Notes under the pieces: model-generated
The model's input: the letters and a program-made list of their open reading frames with translations, nothing else
Told to the model about the DNA's origin: nothing
Databases searched by the model: none
From: an uncultured Sphingomonas sp.
Lineage (GTDB): Bacteria; Pseudomonadota; Alphaproteobacteria; Sphingomonadales; Sphingomonadaceae
DNA: 51,428 nt
Assembly: GCA_913776045.1 (NCBI GenBank)
Contig: CAJYOI010000028.1
Coordinates: 1 to 51,428 of the forward strand
Direction of reading: 5' to 3'
Shown: positions 45,649 to 51,428 of the stretch, in pieces
Numbering within the stretch: the first letter of the stretch is position 1
Layout of the letters: every line of letters begins with the position of its first letter
Made by a program: the position numbers and the translations under genes

Positions 45649-46434
45649 ATGGCCGAATTCACCCTGCCGAAGAACAGCAAGATCACGGGCAAGGGCCGCG
45701 TGCACAAGGCGCCGGCCGGGGCGACGCGCGTGAAATCGTTCAAAATCTATCGCTACGATCCGGATTCGGGTGAAAATCCGCGTTACGACACCTTCGAGAT
45801 CGACCTGGACGATTGCGGTCCGATGGTCCTCGACGCGCTCATCAAGATCAAGGCAGAGCAGGACCCGTCGTTGACCTTCCGCCGGTCGTGCCGCGAGGGC
45901 ATCTGCGGCTCGTGTTCGATGAATCTGGGCGGCAAGAACGGCCTCGCCTGCACCACCGCGATCGAGGACATCAAGGGCGAAGTGCGCATCACGCCACTGC
46001 CGGCGATGGATGTCATCAAGGACCTCGTCCCCGACTTTACGCATTTCTACGCGCAATACGCCTCGATCAAACCGTGGCTGCAGACGGTCACGCCGGCGCC
46101 GGCGGGCAAGGAGCGGCTTCAGTCGCCCGAACAGCGCGAGAAGCTGGACGGCCTGTACGAGTGCATCCTGTGCGCCTGCTGCTCGACCAGCTGCCCGAGC
46201 TATTGGTGGAACAGCGACAAGTTCCTAGGGCCCGCGATACTGCTCCAAGCGTACCGCTGGCTGGCAGACAGCCGCGACGAGATGACCGGCGAGCGTCTGG
46301 ACGCACTGGAGGATCCGTTCCGCCTTTACCGCTGCCACACGATCATGAACTGCGCGAATGCGTGCCCGAAGGGCCTCAGCCCGGCCAAGGCGATCGCGGA
46401 GATCAAAAAGATGGAAGCCGAGCGGATCATCTGA
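45649..46434 (+). CDS. sdhB: Succinate dehydrogenase iron-sulphur subunit
   Basis: This 261-residue subunit passes electrons from FAD to quinone in complex II. The [2Fe-2S] ligands are Cys81, Cys86, Cys89 and Cys101 ([16 protein letters not shown] and LACTT). The [4Fe-4S] and [3Fe-4S] clusters are bound by [16 protein letters not shown] and [17 protein letters not shown] 45649 ([10 protein letters not shown]) starts the family-type protein. The gene for SdhA, usually directly upstream, is not here; creD precedes it at 84 bases. Confidence 0.96.
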   Translation: MAEFTLPKNSKITGKGRVHKAPAGATRVKSFKIYRYDPDSGENPRYDTFEIDLDDCGPMVLDALIKIKAEQDPSLTFRRSCREGICGSCSMNLGGKNGLACTTAIEDIKGEVRITPLPAMDVIKDLVPDFTHFYAQYASIKPWLQTVTPAPAGKERLQSPEQREKLDGLYECILCACCSTSCPSYWWNSDKFLGPAILLQAYRWLADSRDEMTGERLDALEDPFRLYRCHTIMNCANACPKGLSPAKAIAEIKKMEAERII

Positions 46435-46446
46435 TCCAAAGGTTTC

Positions 46447-46544
46447 AAGAAGGGTAGTGCTTCGACGAGCTTAGCTCGAACGAGGAGGGCGGTTTGCTCT
46501 CCTCGATCCGTTCGCGCTGAGCCTGTCGAAGTGCTGCCTTTCTT
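46447..46544. repeat. Long dispersed palindrome (GTCGAAG family), possible terminator
   Basis: AAGAAGGGTAGTGCTTCGAC followed by GAGCTTAGCTCGAACGAGGA pairs with CTCCTCGATCCGTTCGCGCT followed by GAGCCTGTCGAAGTGCTGCC and TTTCTT around a GGCGGTTTG loop. The RNA would fold into a very long hairpin after sdhB. Confidence 0.8.
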
Positions 46545-46567
46545 CATGCTGCGAGCGATAAGCCAAG

Positions 46568-47677
46568 ATGCCCAACGTCCTCGCCCGCTACGAAGCGCTC
46601 GTCGCCTCGGGCGAACTCCGCCCCGATCCTGCGCAGGAAGACGCCGCCCGGCGCCTCGCTGCGCTCACGACTGCACTCGAAACCCAGGAGAAGCCCGGCC
46701 TGATCGGCCGCCTGTTCGGGCGCGCCCCGGAAGTGCCGCGCGGGATTTACATGTGGGGCGGGGTGGGGCGCGGCAAATCGATGCTGATGGATTTGTTCCA
46801 CAGCTGCCTGAAGATCGACCAGAAGCGTCGCGTCCACTTCCACGAGTTCATGGCCGAGGTCCACGACCGCCTGCGCCGCGAGCGTGAGAAGGAAGCCGGC
46901 GATCCGATCCCGCCGGTCGCCGCAGCCTTGGCCGCGGACGTGCGCGTGCTGGCGTTCGACGAATTGGTCGTCACAAACATGGCTGATGCGGCGATCCTGA
47001 GCCGTTTGTTCACCGGCCTGTTCGATCGCGGTGTAACGATTGTCGCGACGTCGAACCGCGTGCCCGGCGATCTCTACAAGAACGGTCTCAATCGGCATCT
47101 TTTCCTGCCCTTCATCGCGCTGATCGAGCAGAAGATGGACGTCGTCGCGCTCAACGGCCCGACCGATTACCGGCACGATCGGTTGGGCAGCGGGGAGACG
47201 TGGCATGTGCCGACCGGCGACGCCGCGACGCAGGCGGTGACCGAGGCCTTCTTCCGCCTGACCGACTTCGACCCCGCCGACCGTAAGCATGTTCCGAGCG
47301 AGGATTTGCCTATCCCCGGCGGGCGGACGCTGCATGTGCCCAAGAGCCTGAAGGGCGTCGGCGTGTTCAGCTTCAAGCGTCTGTGCGGCGAACCCCGCGG
47401 CGTGCCAGATTACCTGACGATCGCGCGTCACTTCCACACCGTCATCATCGTCGGCATTCCCCGCATGGGACCGGAAAACCGCAACGAAGCCGCGCGTTTC
47501 GTGACGCTGATCGACGCGCTGTACGAGCACAAGGTCAAGCTGCTTGCGACCGCCGATGCCGAGCCTGACGATCTGTACGTGGCGGGTGACGGGGCGTTCG
47601 AATTTGAGCGCACGGCGAGCCGGCTGATGGAGATGCGGTCGGCCGATTACCTCGCACTGGGCCACGGTGCGGAGTAG
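46568..47677 (+). CDS. zapE: AFG1/ZapE family P-loop ATPase
   Basis: This 369-residue AAA-type ATPase is related to E. coli ZapE, which acts at the division ring, and to mitochondrial Afg1/LACE1. Walker A is GGVGRGKS (residues 64-71), Walker B is VLAFDELVV, and VATSNRVPGDLYKNGLNR is the sensor-like stretch typical of the family. C-terminal conserved IPRMGPENRNEAARFVTLID. It lies between sdhB and mdh, a common alphaproteobacterial neighbourhood. It is cytoplasmic, perhaps membrane-associated. Confidence 0.94.
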   Translation: MPNVLARYEALVASGELRPDPAQEDAARRLAALTTALETQEKPGLIGRLFGRAPEVPRGIYMWGGVGRGKSMLMDLFHSCLKIDQKRRVHFHEFMAEVHDRLRREREKEAGDPIPPVAAALAADVRVLAFDELVVTNMADAAILSRLFTGLFDRGVTIVATSNRVPGDLYKNGLNRHLFLPFIALIEQKMDVVALNGPTDYRHDRLGSGETWHVPTGDAATQAVTEAFFRLTDFDPADRKHVPSEDLPIPGGRTLHVPKSLKGVGVFSFKRLCGEPRGVPDYLTIARHFHTVIIVGIPRMGPENRNEAARFVTLIDALYEHKVKLLATADAEPDDLYVAGDGAFEFERTASRLMEMRSADYLALGHGAE

Positions 47678-47689
47678 AAAAAGAGCGGT

Positions 47690-47915
47690 TTAAAGAAGGC
47701 GCAAAGGCGCGAGGGAAAGCGTGCCGTTGTTGCTCTGTCTCACCGCCACTCCGCCATTCTTACTCCCTCTCCACCGCCGTCCCGGCGAAGGCGGAGATCA
47801 ATGGTCACTGGTCATGGCGAGGCTCACGACGTTCAGCCGGACTGTGTTCCCGCCTGCGCGAAAATGACGTTGCGGAAGTGGAGCGCCCCTCCTTCTTCGC
47901 GCCTTTAAGCCTCTT
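47690..47915. repeat. Nested composite repeat upstream of mdh
   Basis: The 416-base gap between zapE and mdh has no convincing gene. Outer arms TAAAGAAGGCGCAAAGGCGC and TTCTTCGCGCCTTTAAGCCT enclose a copy of the TCCCGGCGAAGGCGGAGATC/GTTCCCGCCTGCGCGAAAA family. After it, an AT-rich stretch at about 47935-47975 (ATCGATTATCGATTAAACTG) probably carries the mdh promoter, though no clear -35/-10 pair could be fixed. Confidence 0.6.
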
Positions 47916-48006
47916 CAGCGACCATTTCGTCTCCTTATCGCTATTGCGATCGATTATCGATTAAACTGTAAGCCCCCCTGCTTTACGGGTTGCCCCCGTC
48001 GCGTGA

Positions 48007-49056
<1,050 letters not shown>

Positions 49057-49071
49057 GCGAGTAAGTGACCC

Positions 49072-49446
49072 GTGCCCCGGCGAAGGCCGGGGCCCAGATG
49101 CGGGACGGTCTGGGGTGTAGAAACGCGGTTTCGTCTATATCGTCGCGAGCGGTAAGAACGGAACCATCTACATCGGCTCCACCAGCAACCTTCCTCAACG
49201 CATCTGGCAACACCGCAACTTCGTCGCGGACGGGTTCACGAAAGAACACAAGTGTCACATCCTCGTCTGGTTAGAGGTTCATGACACGATCGAAGGCGCT
49301 CGGTTACGCGAACGTCGAATGAAGGAATGGAAGCGAGGCTGGAAGCTACGCGAGATCGAGGGCGAGAACCCGGACTGGGAAGATCTCTACCCGCAGATCG
49401 TGAATGGCTGACGCACCGCACCTGGACCCCGGCCTTCGCCGGGGTA
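49072..49446. mobile_element. Palindrome-bounded element carrying a GIY-YIG remnant
   Basis: The left arm CCCCGGCGAAGGCCGGGGCC and the right arm GGACCCCGGCCTTCGCCGGG are the two halves of the same palindrome that stands undivided at 2384-2452. Here they are about 325 bases apart and enclose a GIY-YIG nuclease frame. The layout suggests a small mobile unit of two inverted repeats plus a nuclease gene. Mobility is inferred, not shown; no target duplication could be assigned. Confidence 0.55.
49121..49411 (+). pseudogene. GIY-YIG nuclease domain gene without a start codon
   Basis: The frame from 49121 encodes FVYIVASGKNGTIYIGSTSN, then LPQRIWQHRN and EGARLRERRMKEWKRGWKL, matching the small GIY-YIG proteins (the VYI...YIG pair, the arginine of PQRIWQHR and the catalytic Glu before ARLRE). 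It ends at TGA 49411 with about 95 residues, near full length. Upstream in frame is TAG at 49118 with no ATG, GTG or TTG between, whereas an ATG at 49098 is out of frame. One indel in about 20 bases would restore it. It is therefore probably a recent frameshift pseudogene, or the sequence has an error. Confidence 0.8.
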
Positions 49447-49468
49447 CAAAGAAGGGATCGGATCTAGG

Positions 49469-50353
49469 ATGAGCATCCTCGTCAACAAGAACACCAAGGT
49501 CATCACCCAGGGCATGACCGGGGAGACCGGCAGCTTCCACACCAAGGCGGCGCTGGATTACGGCACGCAGATGGTGGGCGGCGTCACGCCGGGTAAGGGT
49601 GGCACCGAGCACCTCGGCCTGCCGGTGTTCAACACCGTTGCCGAAGCCGTAACCAAGACCGGTGCCGATGCCAGCGTCATCTACGTGCCGCCGCCCTTCG
49701 CCGCGGATTCAATCCTGGAAGCGATCGACGCCGAAGTGCCGCTGATCGTCTGCATCACCGAAGGCATTCCGGTGCTCGACATGGTGAAGGTCAAGCGCGC
49801 GCTGTCGGGCAGCAAGTCGCGCCTGATCGGTCCGAACTGCCCCGGCGTGCTGACGCCGGGCGAATGCAAGATCGGCATTATGCCGGGCAGCATCTTCTCG
49901 AAGGGTTCGGTCGGCGTCGTGTCGCGCTCGGGCACGCTGACCTACGAAGCGGTTTTCCAGACGACCAACGCCGGCCTGGGCCAGACCACCGCGGTCGGCA
50001 TCGGCGGCGATCCGGTCAACGGCACCAACTTCATCGACGTGCTGGAGCAGTTCCTGGCCGACGATGCGACCGCATCCATCATTATGATCGGCGAAATCGG
50101 CGGCGACGCCGAGGAGCAGGCCGCGCAGTTCCTGATCGACGAGGCCAAGCGTGGCCGCAAGAAGCCGATGGCCGGCTTCATCGCGGGCCGCACGGCGCCT
50201 CCGGGTCGTCGCATGGGCCACGCCGGCGCGATCGTGTCGGGCGGCAAGGGCGACGCCGAGAGCAAGATCGCGGCGATGGAAGCCGCCGGCATCAAGGTCG
50301 CGGATTCGCCCAGCCTGCTGGGCGAGACGCTGGTTTCGGTGTTGAAGGGTTGA
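49469..50353 (+). CDS. sucD: Succinyl-CoA synthetase alpha subunit
   Basis: This 294-residue subunit binds CoA and carries the phospho-histidine. Motifs: [20 protein letters not shown] (CoA-binding), [40 protein letters not shown] and [20 protein letters not shown], where His251 is phosphorylated. AGGATG-type spacing puts the start at ATG 49469. The beta subunit gene sucC, usually directly upstream, is absent. Succinyl-CoA made by the mutase earlier in the window enters the cycle through this complex. Confidence 0.96.
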   Translation: MSILVNKNTKVITQGMTGETGSFHTKAALDYGTQMVGGVTPGKGGTEHLGLPVFNTVAEAVTKTGADASVIYVPPPFAADSILEAIDAEVPLIVCITEGIPVLDMVKVKRALSGSKSRLIGPNCPGVLTPGECKIGIMPGSIFSKGSVGVVSRSGTLTYEAVFQTTNAGLGQTTAVGIGGDPVNGTNFIDVLEQFLADDATASIIMIGEIGGDAEEQAAQFLIDEAKRGRKKPMAGFIAGRTAPPGRRMGHAGAIVSGGKGDAESKIAAMEAAGIKVADSPSLLGETLVSVLKG

Positions 50354-50362
50354 CACCAGACT

Positions 50363-50553
50363 GCCCTCTCCCTGGACAGGGAGAGGGATACCGAAGCTGG
50401 CGAGCTCGCTCGCTAGCGTAGGTTGGGATAGGGTTGAGCGAGCCGCAGGCTCGCGTCGAGCTACGCTCGACCACCCCTCACCCAGCTCCGACCAAGGCCC
50501 TGCGGGCCTAAGTCTGCGCAACCCTCTCCCCTCTGCGAGGGGCGAGGGAGAGG
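50363..50553. repeat. Large nested palindrome between sucD and sucA
   Basis: It opens with a tight hairpin, CCCTCTCCCTGGACAGGGAG, contains GCGAGCTCGCTCGC and GAGCCGCAGGCTC-type inner arms, and closes with CCCTCTCCCCTCTGCGAGGG followed by GCGAGGGAGAGG. The final GGGAGAGG sits seven bases before the sucA ATG and is the only Shine-Dalgarno candidate for it. Confidence 0.85.
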
Positions 50554-50560
50554 ACGTAAA

Positions 50561-51428
50561 ATGGGCTACGAAGGCCAGGATTTCTCGGATATCGCCGGCG
50601 GTGTATCGCAGGCGTTCGTCGACACGCTCTACGCGAAGTATAAGAGCGACCCGTCGGGACTGGAGCCCGGCTGGCGTGACTTCTTCGAAGGGCTCGAGGG
50701 CGCCGCGACGGGGCCGTCCTGGGCCAAGAAGACCTGGCCGCTGACGGAAACGGACGCGCTCACCGCCGGGCTCGACCCGACGCAGATGGAGCCGGCGCCC
50801 AAGCCCGCGAAGCCCGGTGCGAAGTCCGCGCCCGCTGCAGCTCCGGCTGCCTCGCCGGACGCGATCCGCGCCGCTGCCGACGCGTCGATCCGCGCGATGA
50901 CGCTGATCCGCACGTACCGCGTCCGCGGCCACCTGGCGGCGAACCTAGATCCGCTGGGCTTGTCGACACGCGAGCTGCCCGAGGATTTGCGCACCGAATA
51001 CCACGGCTTCACCGACGATCAGATCGACACGCCGGTCTATCTCGGCGGCGTGCTCGGCCTCCAGACCGCGACGATCCGCGAGCTGGTGACGATCCTTCGC
51101 GCCAACTACTGCGGCAACGTCGGCCTGGAATATATGCACATCGCGGACGTGGAGGAACGCAAGTTCCTGCAGGACCGGATGGAAGGCCGCGACAAGGCGA
51201 TTCAGTTCACGCCCGATGGCAAGAAGGCGATCCTCAGCAAGGTGATTCACGCCGAGGGTTACGAGAAGTTCCTCGGCAAAAAGTACGTCGGCACCAAGCG
51301 TTTCGGCCTGGACGGCGGCGAAAGCATGATCCCGGCGCTGGAAAGCGTCATCAAGTATGGCGGCCAGCAGGGCGTCCGCGAGATCGTCTACGGCATGGCC
51401 CACCGCGGGCGCCTGAACGTGCTCGCCA
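50561..51428 (+). CDS. sucA: 2-oxoglutarate dehydrogenase E1 component, 5' part
   Basis: The gene runs off the right edge; 289 codons are visible. SucA is the thiamine-diphosphate decarboxylase of the 2-oxoglutarate dehydrogenase complex, producing succinyl groups for succinyl-CoA. The N-terminus MGYEGQDFSDIAGGVSQAFV followed by LYAKYKSDPSGLEPGWRDFF is typical, then an Ala/Pro linker (about residues 76-105), IRAMTLIRTYRVRGHLAANL and GMAHRGRLNVLA at the edge, which contains a conserved substrate-site region. ATG 50561 follows the repeat-borne GGGAGAGG. Confidence 0.95.
   Translation, partial: MGYEGQDFSDIAGGVSQAFVDTLYAKYKSDPSGLEPGWRDFFEGLEGAATGPSWAKKTWPLTETDALTAGLDPTQMEPAPKPAKPGAKSAPAAAPAASPDAIRAAADASIRAMTLIRTYRVRGHLAANLDPLGLSTRELPEDLRTEYHGFTDDQIDTPVYLGGVLGLQTATIRELVTILRANYCGNVGLEYMHIADVEERKFLQDRMEGRDKAIQFTPDGKKAILSKVIHAEGYEKFLGKKYVGTKRFGLDGGESMIPALESVIKYGGQQGVREIVYGMAHRGRLNVLA

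Noticed and set aside
46435-46567. Small RNA gene in the sdhB-zapE gap
   Set aside because: The strong hairpin is fully explained by the dispersed palindrome family found elsewhere in the window.
49065-49274. 69-codon ORF starting before ATG 49098 as an alternative gene in the GIY-YIG element
   Set aside because: It reads the nuclease DNA in the wrong frame and yields a Ser/Thr/Arg-rich product with no motif.
50354-50560. CRISPR-like array between sucD and sucA
   Set aside because: The repeats are nested inverted arms, not regularly spaced direct repeats, and no cas gene is near.

Overview
The window is a GC-rich, gene-dense chromosomal segment that looks like a sphingomonad (Alphaproteobacteria, Sphingomonas or a close relative). 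The grounds are the codon style, the TCA genes and their order, a TonB receptor, a ceramide-kinase-like lipid kinase, and many long palindromic repeats of the kind scattered through sphingomonad genomes. No rRNA, tRNA, CRISPR array, prophage or transposase was recognised.

Layout. (1) 233-9473, plus strand: a tightly overlapping propionyl-CoA operon with pccB, methylmalonyl-CoA epimerase, methylmalonyl-CoA mutase, bioB and pccA. It is interleaved with a DUF3445 protein, two tandem 117-residue membrane paralogues and two other tiny membrane proteins. (2) 9480-10790, minus: a soluble chemoreceptor-like protein. (3) 10895-20000, plus: a valine-catabolism operon with mmsA, an isobutyryl-CoA-dehydrogenase-like enzyme, 3-hydroxyisobutyryl-CoA hydrolase, enoyl-CoA hydratase and mmsB, carrying a class I PHA synthase, a RidA protein, a polysaccharide deacetylase and a lipoprotein as passengers. 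It feeds propionyl-CoA into block 1. (4) 20171-27969: a beta-helix secreted protein, decayed gene remnants, a CDF metal transporter, a catalase-like protein divergent from a YdeP-type molybdoenzyme, and a sodium:solute symporter. (5) 28103-34028: a flippase, a CDP-glycerol-transferase-like protein, a ceramide/DAG-kinase-like enzyme, an unknown protein with a Tam41-like nucleotidyltransferase signature, a MobA-like nucleotidyltransferase and a HAD phosphatase. This looks like a lipid head-group assembly module and is the best candidate here for an under-described system. (6) 34144-39030: two amidohydrolases, one without its metal-binding histidines, divergent from a TonB receptor. (7) 39143-44091: a sugar porter broken by one in-frame TAG, a FucP-type sugar transporter, kynureninase and a ClpP-like protease. 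(8) 44191-51428: creD, sdhB, zapE, mdh, sucD and the start of sucA (runs off the right edge). sucC is absent from the usual mdh-sucC-sucD slot, which instead holds a palindrome-bounded element with a broken GIY-YIG nuclease gene.

Repeats are the other main theme. At least four palindromic families occur between genes. One lies in frame inside methylmalonyl-CoA mutase, a short relative appears to lie inside pccA, and two appear to supply the Shine-Dalgarno sequence of the next gene. All protein calls rest on reading motifs by eye; no database search was run.
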